This document shows, piece after piece, positions 6,926 to 13,383 of a stretch of 15,104 nucleotides of DNA. This stretch comes from an uncultured Lachnospiraceae bacterium. Its GTDB lineage: Bacteria; Bacillota; Clostridia; Lachnospirales; Lachnospiraceae. The notes under the pieces are model-generated. The model searched no databases and was not told where the DNA came from. It worked only from the letters and a program-made list of their open reading frames with translations. Numbering within the stretch: position 1 is the first letter of the stretch; each line of letters opens with the position of its first letter. Position numbers and translations under genes: made by a program. The stretch is taken from contig CAKRGM010000047.1 in the NCBI GenBank assembly GCA_934330725.1, forward strand, positions 1-15,104, written 5' to 3'.

Positions 6926-8395
6926 CTAAACTTCATCATATAGTATCTGACCATCTGTTAATTCTTTAAACATACACAATATAATTATTGGCATCTTAAA
7001 CACCAGCAGCGCAGCATCTTTTTCACTAATTCCCTTTTTTATTCTTATATCAATGCTCTTTAATAAATTAGATGCCACTTTCCAGCCTGCATATAATAAT
7101 ATTCCAATCACTATAAGAACATCTGCTATAAGTGCTGTAACACCCCAGCAACTTTCACCTGCGATTTTATGTAAAACTCCAGGAATAATGCATACCATAT
7201 TATCGGGAGCAATCATAGCTATATTTGCAAAATATACTATTGGTGCAAGATATATAAAAAATCCATATTTAATAAACTTAAAATTATTTACCACATATTT
7301 AATTTTCTTCATTATTCCAACAACAGATAAAATAAGACCAATCGGAAAGAAAATAATACAAAGCACATTTTTTACTATATTATCAGCTGTCATTTTGTTT
7401 TTAAAATACTGCACCCAGATGCCAATTAAAAATCCAACAGCAAGTAATGCTGCTATGATTGAACCTGCCATAGGGAACAATACAAAAACAACCGGATAAA
7501 TAATAATCAATGACTTTAATGAACTTTTATCAAGCAATACAGTCATCTGATTATCCTTCGGCATACCTGCCTGCGCCCGCATTTTTTTCTGTATTTTTTC
7601 CTGTATCTTTGCTTTCGCTATATCTGCTTCTGCAACTGAACTTTCTTCTGTACTGGTTTTTGCTGCTGTTTCTTCTGTAACCGTGCTTCCTTCTGCATCC
7701 GCTTCTGCGACTGCACTTTCTTCTGTACCGGTTTCCTCTGCAGCTGCCTCTGCAACTATACTTTCCTCTGTATCGGTTTCCTCTGTTGCTGCCTCCGAAC
7801 CTGTACTTTCTTCTGCATCAGTTTCTCCTGCAGCTGCCTCCGCCTCTGCATCTGTACTTTCTTCTACACCGGTTTCTTCTACATCCGCCTCTGCAGCTGC
7901 ACTTTCGCCTTCACCGGTTTTTCCTGCATCCGCCTCCGCAGCTGCACTTTCTTCTGTATCAGTTTCCTCTGTGTCAGGCACTGTATTTGGATTTTCATTT
8001 ACCTGTACTTCTGATTTCTCCGGCTCATCAGTCTGTATGCTTTCGTCTTCACCTTCGGATACAGTGCTTTTTTCTTTGTCGTATGAGCCTGGAGTAAGCA
8101 ATGCCTCTTTATATTCCGGCATATCTATTACAGGTTCTGTATTCTTATTATCGCTGTTAAGAAGAGGTTCTGCATTTTCCTTCAATACTGCCATAAACTC
8201 TTTTCCTACAGCTGTTCTAAACATTTCCGGATGTTCTATAAAACCATCATATAATGATTTTGCAATTTCCGGATCAACAATATTCGTATTCGAATTAATC
8301 TTATCAATATAGTTCTGCTCAACAAGTGCACGCTTATATTCATCTACCGAGTCAAAATCATCAACATTGAGCATAACATTTCTAAAGTATGCCAT
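6926..8395 (-). CDS. Unrecognised multi-pass membrane protein with an acidic repeat domain
   Basis: 489 residues, with GGAGG seven bases before the ATG at 8395. Three parts are visible. Residues 1-110 are a soluble, helical-looking N-terminus. Residues 143-258 are a degenerate repeat rich in Glu, Ala, Thr and Ser, about seven units of 14-18 residues around an EETDTEES..AEA core. Residues 261-275 are strongly basic (KAKIQEKIQKKMRAQ). The C-terminal part (293-478) has about five hydrophobic segments, near 295-331, 341-361, 376-396, 418-440 and 464-478. There is no signal peptide, so the N-terminal and acidic parts are probably cytoplasmic. I do not recognise the family. It begins 36 bases after luxS with no terminator between them and is probably co-transcribed with it; a role in AI-2 signalling is not shown. 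Confidence 0.82.
   Translation of the reverse strand: MAYFRNVMLNVDDFDSVDEYKRALVEQNYIDKINSNTNIVDPEIAKSLYDGFIEHPEMFRTAVGKEFMAVLKENAEPLLNSDNKNTEPVIDMPEYKEALLTPGSYDKEKSTVSEGEDESIQTDEPEKSEVQVNENPNTVPDTEETDTEESAAAEADAGKTGEGESAAAEADVEETGVEESTDAEAEAAAGETDAEESTGSEAATEETDTEESIVAEAAAEETGTEESAVAEADAEGSTVTEETAAKTSTEESSVAEADIAKAKIQEKIQKKMRAQAGMPKDNQMTVLLDKSSLKSLIIIYPVVFVLFPMAGSIIAALLAVGFLIGIWVQYFKNKMTADNIVKNVLCIIFFPIGLILSVVGIMKKIKYVVNNFKFIKYGFFIYLAPIVYFANIAMIAPDNMVCIIPGVLHKIAGESCWGVTALIADVLIVIGILLYAGWKVASNLLKSIDIRIKKGISEKDAALLVFKMPIIILCMFKELTDGQILYDEV
7622..7969 (-). repeat. Degenerate in-frame repeat encoding an acidic linker
   Basis: About seven imperfect units of roughly 42-54 bases encode EETDTEES..AEA-like peptides, residues 143-258 of the membrane protein. 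Units differ by point changes and by whole-codon insertions, so the reading frame is kept. The same stretch read on the plus strand gives long open frames of Ser/Ala/Leu-rich peptide, which are shadows. Confidence 0.8.
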
Positions 8396-8431
8396 TTTAC
8401 TGCCTCCATTACTATAACCCGGATAATCCCA

Positions 8432-8911
8432 TTACTCTGGATATACCATTCTTTCTTTTACAGGATTATCAAGCACTTCTTCTTTATATTTTTTTACATA
8501 TATCTTAGCAAGATTAAGATTATTATCAAGGTAATTGCCGCAATCCCTTGGTGAATATCCTGGTATCTCACCTTCATAATTAAGTACAAAATCTGCTGCT
8601 TCTCTTAAAACACCAATAATATCTTCCGGCTGTAAATCACCTGCAAATATTACATAAAATCCTGTCCTGCATCCCATTGGTCCAAAATAAACTGTCTTTT
8701 CTGACCATACAGGATGGTTTCTTAAAAATGTAGCTACAAGATGTTCTATTGAATGTATTCCCGGATTATCCATTGGCGGTTCAAGATTGGGGCGTGTAAA
8801 ACGCAAATCAAATGTTGTAAGTACCTGATCTCCTAAATAATCCTTTCTTGATACATAAACACCTGTTAAAAGGTTTAAATGGTTTACTGTGAAACTTGCT
8901 ATCTTATTCAT
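8432..8911 (-). CDS. luxS: S-ribosylhomocysteine lyase
   Basis: A 159-residue metalloenzyme that cleaves S-ribosylhomocysteine to homocysteine and 4,5-dihydroxy-2,3-pentanedione, the precursor of autoinducer-2, as part of the activated methyl cycle. The metal site is intact: HSIEH (H53, H57) and C124 in DCGNYLDN. C81 in GPMGCRTGFY is the catalytic cysteine, and E56 is the general base. Length and motifs match LuxS throughout. AAGGAGGT near 8917-8924 gives a strong ribosome binding site. The usual partner gene for the preceding nucleosidase step is not next to it. It has its own extended -10 promoter in the 78-base gap after the NYN gene and is followed by the membrane-protein gene. Confidence 0.97.
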   Translation of the reverse strand: MNKIASFTVNHLNLLTGVYVSRKDYLGDQVLTTFDLRFTRPNLEPPMDNPGIHSIEHLVATFLRNHPVWSEKTVYFGPMGCRTGFYVIFAGDLQPEDIIGVLREAADFVLNYEGEIPGYSPRDCGNYLDNNLNLAKIYVKKYKEEVLDNPVKERMVYPE

Positions 8912-8966
8912 ATTTACCTCCTTAAACTAACTATAAATCAGCAATTCTTATATGTCCTGATATACT

Positions 8967-8975
8967 ATTATACCA
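8967..8975 (-). promoter_or_regulatory. Extended -10 promoter of luxS
   Basis: On the minus strand TGGTATAAT (8975 down to 8967) is a perfect extended -10 box, TGnTATAAT. It lies 56 bases before the luxS start codon. No good -35 is seen, as is usual for extended -10 promoters. Confidence 0.6.
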
Positions 8976-8989
8976 ATACATCCGGTTTA

Positions 8990-9934
8990 TTATTTAGAAA
9001 AAACCATCATTCTGTTTTCGCCGACACTTGTAATCTTAAGTCCTTTTATACCACATATAAATTTTGACAATGTCGAATAGCCATATTCCTTTACCTTAAA
9101 ATTAGGATATTCTGAATGAATTTTCTGGCCCAATGCCCCAAGTTCAAGTCCGTTATCACCGGCATTTAAAACACATTTAACTGCAAAGTCAACCACTTTA
9201 TTTTTAATACTGTTATCCTCTTTAAGCCTTACAATAACTGTATTATTAACACGCTTCAGGTCAAAACTGGCAATCTCATCTATAAATGTTGATAATGAGC
9301 TGTATCCATAATTTCTGACATCAAAATCTGAGTACTTCTTCTGAAGTCTGCTTCCTATTTCACCAAGCCCTGTCTGCTTTCCGTGGTCATCATTTTCCAT
9401 TATTATTTCAATAATTGCATTCTCTATCTTATTAAGCTTTATCAGATGTGCATCCTTCTGCTTCTTCTTTGTAACCTGTGTCTCCTCCTCAGACTGCTCA
9501 AGTAATAACTCAAGATCAGTAAACACAGTGCATGCTGCCCTGAATGACCGTGGTGTTTTATTTTCACCCATCCCTATGACGTCCATTCCGGACTCCTTTA
9601 AACGGCTTGCAAGACGTGTAAAGTCCCCATCGCTTGATACAATGCAGAAACCATCAACATTATGTGTATATAATATATCCATGGCATCAATTATTAATGT
9701 TGAATCTGTTGCATTCTTCCCCACTGTATTGCGGAACTGCTGTATTGGTGTAATGGAATTCTCCATAAGCTCTTTCTTCCACTTTCCAGCCTGCGGCGAT
9801 GTCCAGTCACCATATATTCGCTTGTAAGTAATCACACCATACTTTGTCATTTCATCAAGTATGCTGGAAATATACTTCGAAGATATATTATCTGAGTCGA
9901 TTAAAACCGCATATCTTTTATCTCTGTCTTCCAT
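8990..9934 (-). CDS. NYN-domain (PIN-like nuclease) protein with two LOTUS/OST-HTH domains
   Basis: 314 residues in three domains. Residues 8-142 form a NYN domain, a PIN-like ribonuclease fold, with the acidic residues expected at the metal site: D13 and D15 in LIDSDNIS, D77 and D83 in the ATDSTLIIDAMD region, and D102/D104 in SSDGDFT. A basic linker (155-160) follows. Two LOTUS/OST-HTH winged-helix repeats then occur at about 168-237 and 245-312, each with the typical (D/N)YGYS(S/T)LS signature. LOTUS domains bind RNA, often G-rich or structured, or protein partners, and related bacterial proteins are thought to act in RNA processing or decay. The cellular target is unknown. GGAGG lies 11 bases before the ATG. 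The upstream region contains a 23-bp tandem repeat. Confidence 0.92.
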   Translation of the reverse strand: MEDRDKRYAVLIDSDNISSKYISSILDEMTKYGVITYKRIYGDWTSPQAGKWKKELMENSITPIQQFRNTVGKNATDSTLIIDAMDILYTHNVDGFCIVSSDGDFTRLASRLKESGMDVIGMGENKTPRSFRAACTVFTDLELLLEQSEEETQVTKKKQKDAHLIKLNKIENAIIEIIMENDDHGKQTGLGEIGSRLQKKYSDFDVRNYGYSSLSTFIDEIASFDLKRVNNTVIVRLKEDNSIKNKVVDFAVKCVLNAGDNGLELGALGQKIHSEYPNFKVKEYGYSTLSKFICGIKGLKITSVGENRMMVFSK

Positions 9935-9977
9935 AAATTACGTTTCCTCCAAAAATTTGTTCCAGCACCGGAGTTCA

Positions 9978-10058
9978 CAAATAACCAGCACATTATTTTG
10001 CAAATAGCCAATACATCCTTTTGCAAACAACTAATACATCTTTTCGCAAATATCCGGA
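9978..10058. repeat. 23-bp tandem repeat upstream of the NYN-LOTUS gene
   Basis: Units begin at 9978, 10001, 10024 and 10047 with an exact 23-base period. The best conserved part is GCAAATA.CCAATACATC followed by a T-run. Three units are nearly full length and the last is partial. The array lies 44-124 bases before the NYN start codon on the minus strand, so it is either in the promoter or in the mRNA leader. An 11-base piece, CCAATACATCC, also occurs at 8973-8983, overlapping the luxS extended -10. Confidence 0.75.
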
Positions 10059-10101
10059 CTAAAACATAGTCAATTACTGTCAGTCATGATTACAAGATAT
10101 G

Positions 10102-10284
10102 TCACATCTGATGACGCACGATCTTATACTCATTATCATATATAAAATATGGACATACTTTGTGATTACTTGCTATAAACCTGGCATAATCATCTTCGTC
10201 CATATCAACATCACAAATATATTCTTCGCTTTCTTCGTCATAATTTAAATTACTGCAATATTCACAACTTGTCTGATCTGACAT
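10102..10284 (-). CDS. Small cysteine protein of the DUF6472 type
   Basis: A 60-residue acidic protein with four cysteines, C7 and C10 as CxxC, C24, and C44 in CPYF, arranged as a possible metal-binding site. A Y-DEE-S-EEY segment and a C-terminal DNEYKIVRHQM tail fit the small DUF6472 proteins of Lachnospiraceae as I remember them; that assignment is from memory, not from a search. AAGGAT lies about eight bases before the ATG. No function is known to me. It precedes the NYN-LOTUS gene by 167 bases in the same direction, without a clear terminator. Confidence 0.8.
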   Translation of the reverse strand: MSDQTSCEYCSNLNYDEESEEYICDVDMDEDDYARFIASNHKVCPYFIYDNEYKIVRHQM

Positions 10285-10340
10285 GTTTCACATCCTTTCT
10301 ACAAAATATATCCGATTTGTCAATCACATACACAAACAGC

Positions 10341-10346
10341 ATTATA
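10341..10346 (-). promoter_or_regulatory. Possible -10 box for the small cysteine protein gene
   Basis: TATAAT on the minus strand lies 56 bases before the start codon, directly after the long AT-rich hairpin. The -35 position falls inside that hairpin and is poor. Confidence 0.35.
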
Positions 10347-10353
10347 AACTAAA

Positions 10354-10396
10354 ATTCCATATTTAATTATAACATATTTATAATTAAATATGGAAT
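10354..10396. terminator. Long perfect AT-rich hairpin, probable terminator of the aldo/keto reductase gene
   Basis: ATTCCATATTTAATTATAA (10354-10372) pairs without a mismatch with the arm at 10378-10396, around a 5-base loop, giving a 19-bp stem. On the minus strand it lies 36 bases after the reductase stop codon and is followed by a short T-run. The stem is unusually long and AT-rich for a terminator. I see no flanking target duplication that would mark a mobile element. Confidence 0.6.
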
Positions 10397-10432
10397 CAAA
10401 TTAGAATTCAAATTTAAAATGAAACTTAAAAA

Positions 10433-11251
10433 TCAAAAGTCAAAATTATCAGGATCTGCCCCGACTCTTAAATTTCTGTCAAGATTATCTATTATCTGCA
10501 TATCTTCTTTTGATAACTCAAAATCAAACACGTCAAGATTGGCTTTTATACGTTCCTTATGCACAGATTTTGGAATTACTATCACATTTCTTTGAATATC
10601 CCATCTGATAACAATCTGTGCTGCAGATTTTCCATATTTTACAGCAAGTTCATTAATAGCTTTATCCTGCAAAACATTTCCACCTGTTCCACCAAGCGGG
10701 CTCCAGACTTCAACCTGTATTCCCTGCTTTAGACATAAATTTATAAGATTTTGATTATTAAAATACGGATGCGATTCTATCTGATTTACGACCGGTTTCA
10801 CAGTTGCTGTTTTTTTGATTTTTTCAAGATGACTTTCATGGAAATTACTTAACCCTATTGCTTTTATCCTGCCTTCATTATAAAGTTTTTCCATTGTAAT
10901 CCATGCCTGCTCAAAACCATCAGCCGGCCAGTGTATAAGATAAAGATCAACATAATCCGTTCTTAATCTTTCAAGACTTTCATAAAACGCTTCTTCTGCC
11001 CTGCCTGCACGTATGTCATCGTTCCAAAGTTTTGTAGTAAGAAAAATATCTTCTCTTTTAACACCGCTTTCTTCAATGGCGATTCCAACATCAGCCTCAT
11101 TCTCATATATCTTTGCAGTATCAATATGCCGATATCCACTATCCAGCGCCCATTTTACTGCATTTCTTGTATCCTGACCTGCTGGAGAACGAAATACACC
11201 AAGTCCCAGCTGTGGTATTTTTACACCATTATTTAACTCAATATAATTCAT
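10433..11251 (-). CDS. Aldo/keto reductase
   Basis: A 272-residue NADPH-dependent carbonyl reductase with the (beta/alpha)8 aldo/keto reductase fold. The catalytic tetrad is complete: D44 and Y49 in HIDTAKIYENE, K74 in LTTKLWND and H107 in LYLIHWPAD. IPKS near the C-terminus is the coenzyme-binding signature. It resembles the bacterial AKR5 group (diketogluconate, glyoxal and methylglyoxal reductases), but the substrate cannot be told. The start was set at the ATG at 11251-11249, preceded by AGGAGG with eight-base spacing, rather than at the ATG at 11290. It has its own near-consensus promoter about 210 bases upstream and lies downstream of a LysR-type regulator in the same direction, which may control it. 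Confidence 0.95.
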   Translation of the reverse strand: MNYIELNNGVKIPQLGLGVFRSPAGQDTRNAVKWALDSGYRHIDTAKIYENEADVGIAIEESGVKREDIFLTTKLWNDDIRAGRAEEAFYESLERLRTDYVDLYLIHWPADGFEQAWITMEKLYNEGRIKAIGLSNFHESHLEKIKKTATVKPVVNQIESHPYFNNQNLINLCLKQGIQVEVWSPLGGTGGNVLQDKAINELAVKYGKSAAQIVIRWDIQRNVIVIPKSVHKERIKANLDVFDFELSKEDMQIIDNLDRNLRVGADPDNFDF

Positions 11252-11399
11252 ATGCGTTCCTCCTGATTGATAAAATTGTACACTTTCCATCTTACCTGAA
11301 CACTTATTATTCTAAATAATATTTTGCCACAGCTGTATTATTTTTTCAATCTTACATATATAAATTTATATATTCTTTCCAAATAACAGATTAATACTA

Positions 11400-11417
11400 T
11401 ATAACGCCCTCGGTATA
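11400..11417. promoter_or_regulatory. Dyad in a GC-rich island in the reductase leader
   Basis: TATAACGCCCTCGGTATA (11400-11417) has TATA arms plus CG/CG inner matches. It sits in a short GC-rich island (11405-11433) within otherwise very AT-rich sequence, downstream of the near-consensus promoter. It could be a regulator site, for example for the adjacent LysR-type protein, acting on a second weak promoter such as TTTGGA-N17-TATATG further downstream on the minus strand. Confidence 0.35.
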
Positions 11418-11463
11418 CGCCACCCCCTCCCGACAATTATTATATTTAATGTCATTTTAAAAA

Positions 11464-11492
11464 ATTATAGGTTAATACCTTGTAAAGGTCAA
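11464..11492 (-). promoter_or_regulatory. Near-consensus promoter of the aldo/keto reductase gene with an internal dyad
   Basis: On the minus strand TTGACC (11492-11487) and TATAAT (11469-11464) are separated by 17 bases, an almost ideal housekeeping promoter. The dyad ACCTT-N3-AAGGT (11477-11489) overlaps the -35 box and the spacer, where a repressor or a MerR-type regulator could bind. The transcript would carry a leader of about 205 bases. Confidence 0.75.
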
Positions 11493-11549
11493 GTTTGCAA
11501 CCTGTTTTATAAAAAATTATTATTAAAAAATAGATTATCAACATACTTT

Positions 11550-12431
11550 TTACATTTTTGTATTATTAAGCACAAAATCTCTGAACTGCTCTACTGCCGG
11601 TGGCATATATACGCTGTCATTGCTTACCAGAAATAAGTTTCTTTCATAATCAGGAGAACTTATCTGTAAGATTTTAAGATCAAGTTTCAAAAGAAGATCC
11701 ATATATGGGACAACAGCAATTCCAAATCCCTGTGATACCATGCCGGCAATCACCTGGTCCTCTTCTGTCTCATACGCTATCTGTGGCTCACCTTTGACCC
11801 GTAAAAACATTTCATCTATAACATTTCTTATCCCAGAACTCTTTTCAAAAAAAATGTATGGATAAGATATGGTATCTGCAAGATCTATTGTATGTTTTGA
11901 AGCCAGCGGATGCTTCTTTGGAACAATCAGTACAAGGTCCTGTCTTTTTACGGGAACTGCCGTAAATTTAAGTTCTGCCGGAGGCTCTGAACAGAAAAGC
12001 AGATCATATTTTCTTGCCACCATCCCATCTGTTAACTGTTTTGTAACGCCTGTATGAAATGTAAACTGAATATCCTTATCCGGATGTTGTGCCAGAAAAA
12101 GCGAGGCAAGGCGTGGAACAAATTCTACTCCCAGTGGTCTTAAAAGGCCAAGTCTTATAAGTCCCTCTCCACGTGAGCTTCGTTTTATAGATGCAATCCC
12201 TTCATCAAGTATCGACAGTGTATGCTGTGCACACTCAAGAAATTCTTCTCCAAAACGTGTAAGCGTCGTATTTCTTCCAGTTTTTTCAAACAGTGGAACC
12301 CCCAGCTCCTTTTCCATCTGTGTAATTGCGTGACTGAGGCTGGGCTGCGTAATGCAAAGCTGCTGCGCTGCCTTTGTATAATGCTGCACATGGGCCAGTG
12401 TAACAAAATATCGTAAATTAAACAGATTCAT
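11550..12431 (-). CDS. LysR-type transcriptional regulator
   Basis: A 293-residue DNA-binding regulator. Residues 1-60 form the LysR winged helix-turn-helix (FVTLAHVQHYTKAAQQL, QPSLSHAI, GVPLFEK, LTRFGEEFL), followed by a linker helix and a two-lobed ligand-binding domain from about 90 to 290. The ligand is not evident. The start is at the ATG at 12431-12429, where the family N-terminus begins; GGAGG at 12445-12449 is 13 bases away, a longer gap than usual. It is divergent from the YczE/YitT-type membrane protein gene, and a T-N11-A dyad lies between them, the classical layout of a LysR regulator and its target. The downstream reductase may also be in the regulon. Confidence 0.94.
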   Translation of the reverse strand: MNLFNLRYFVTLAHVQHYTKAAQQLCITQPSLSHAITQMEKELGVPLFEKTGRNTTLTRFGEEFLECAQHTLSILDEGIASIKRSSRGEGLIRLGLLRPLGVEFVPRLASLFLAQHPDKDIQFTFHTGVTKQLTDGMVARKYDLLFCSEPPAELKFTAVPVKRQDLVLIVPKKHPLASKHTIDLADTISYPYIFFEKSSGIRNVIDEMFLRVKGEPQIAYETEEDQVIAGMVSQGFGIAVVPYMDLLLKLDLKILQISSPDYERNLFLVSNDSVYMPPAVEQFRDFVLNNTKM

Positions 12432-12500
12432 CGTATATGCCGTACCTCCTTTATTTGCTCCCGGTGTTTTACATTTATATATATAAGTATACTCATTTTC

Positions 12501-12515
12501 ATAGACAGCGTCTAT
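12501..12515. promoter_or_regulatory. LysR-type binding site between divergent genes
   Basis: ATAGACAGCGTCTAT is a perfect 6+6 dyad with a 3-base centre and fits T-N11-A (T12502, A12514). Its centre is about 64 bases upstream of the predicted start of the divergent plus-strand transcript, the usual place for the recognition site of LysR-family activators. Confidence 0.6.
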
Positions 12516-12536
12516 AATTTTAAACAAATTATTCAT

Positions 12537-12565
12537 TTGTCATTATAGTATTCTTTAGATACACT
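12537..12565 (+). promoter_or_regulatory. Candidate promoter of the YczE/YitT-type gene
   Basis: TTGTCA (12537-12542) and TACACT (12560-12565) are 17 bases apart. The -10 box is weak, as expected for an activator-dependent promoter. The start would be near 12572. Confidence 0.5.
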
Positions 12566-12584
12566 TTGTCTTATCATGATGGCA

Positions 12585-12615
12585 GATGAGAAATCGCCTA
12601 CGCGAATTTCTTATC
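12585..12615 (+). promoter_or_regulatory. Stable hairpin near the 5' end of the YczE/YitT-type mRNA
   Basis: The arm at 12585-12597 pairs with 12602-12615: 13 pairs, one of them G-U, one bulged A, and a CTAC loop. A second small hairpin, CAAC-N3-GTTG, follows at once. There is no T-run, so this is not a terminator. It may stabilise the message or be an operator. Confidence 0.5.
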
Positions 12616-12647
12616 GCAACAAAGTTGTAGTAGAAATGGAGATTAAA

Positions 12648-13364
12648 ATGGATGGTAATTTAGATAGTAATTTAATTATTGATAATGAGAATAGTGTACA
12701 ACAGTCAGCTGCAGATTTTAAAACCTTTCGTGGTGAACTTGCACTTATAATCGCAGTTATAATAAACAGCTTTGGCGTTGTTCTTATGCTTTATTCGGGT
12801 TCGGGGATTTCTGCAATTTCAAGTGTTCCATATGCTTTTTCCGAGGTCTTTCCTGCAATATCCCTTGGTACCTGGACATATATTTTTCAAGGTCTTCTGG
12901 TGCTTAGCCTTATGATCTTAAGGAAACGTTTTGTTCCACAATATCTGTTCAGTTTTGTTGTTGGTTTTGCTTTTAGTGAACTTCTGGATGTTCATAAAGC
13001 CTGGATAAATGTTCTTCCCCACAGCATATTATGGTGTATTTTATATTTTATAATAAGCTATATACTGATCAGCCTTGGAATTGCACTTTCAAACCGCTGT
13101 GCACTGCCAATCATTCCTACAGATCTCTTCCCACGTGAACTGTCTGATATCACGTCTGTAAAATACCCTAAGATTAAAATATCTTTCGATGTAATCTGTC
13201 TTTTTGTCACTGCCGTCATGACCTTTTTCTTTTTAGGCCATATTGATGGCCTTGGAATTGGTACAATACTTGCCGCATTTACCATGGGAAAAGCTGTTGG
13301 AATAATTGGTAATGTGCTTGATAATAACTTCCGGTTCGTATCTTTTATGGCTTCAAAAAAATAG
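12648..13364 (+). CDS. YczE/YyaS/YitT-type integral membrane protein (DUF6198-like)
   Basis: A 238-residue protein with a polar N-terminal tail of about 27 residues and five or six hydrophobic segments, near 30-52, 67-86, 92-112, 125-146, 174-194 and 199-219. The conserved-looking features are the NSFGVVLMLYSGSGISAISSVPYA stretch early on (given here as residues of about 41-64) and GLGIGTILAAFTMGK near the end. This pattern fits the YczE/YyaS/YitT superfamily as I recall it; function is not established, though small-molecule transport has been proposed. The start is at 12648 because GGAG lies six bases upstream; an earlier in-frame ATG at 12576 has no site. It is divergent from the LysR gene, whose dyad site lies upstream, so it is the likely target. 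Confidence 0.85.
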   Translation: MDGNLDSNLIIDNENSVQQSAADFKTFRGELALIIAVIINSFGVVLMLYSGSGISAISSVPYAFSEVFPAISLGTWTYIFQGLLVLSLMILRKRFVPQYLFSFVVGFAFSELLDVHKAWINVLPHSILWCILYFIISYILISLGIALSNRCALPIIPTDLFPRELSDITSVKYPKIKISFDVICLFVTAVMTFFFLGHIDGLGIGTILAAFTMGKAVGIIGNVLDNNFRFVSFMASKK

Positions 13365-13383
13365 TGAAACTTTTGAAAATAAT

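Noticed and set aside
6716..6943. Plus-strand frame of 75 codons running over the glutamine synthetase terminator
   Set aside because: It starts inside glnN in another frame and passes through a strong terminator.
7683..8312. Long plus-strand open frame of 209 codons over the acidic repeat
   Set aside because: It is the complement of the repeat; the peptide is a Ser/Ala/Val low-complexity string with no ribosome binding site, and the minus-strand frame has a clear site, membrane segments and operon context.
9978..10058. CRISPR array
   Set aside because: The 23-base period is continuous repeat without unique spacers, and no cas genes are present.
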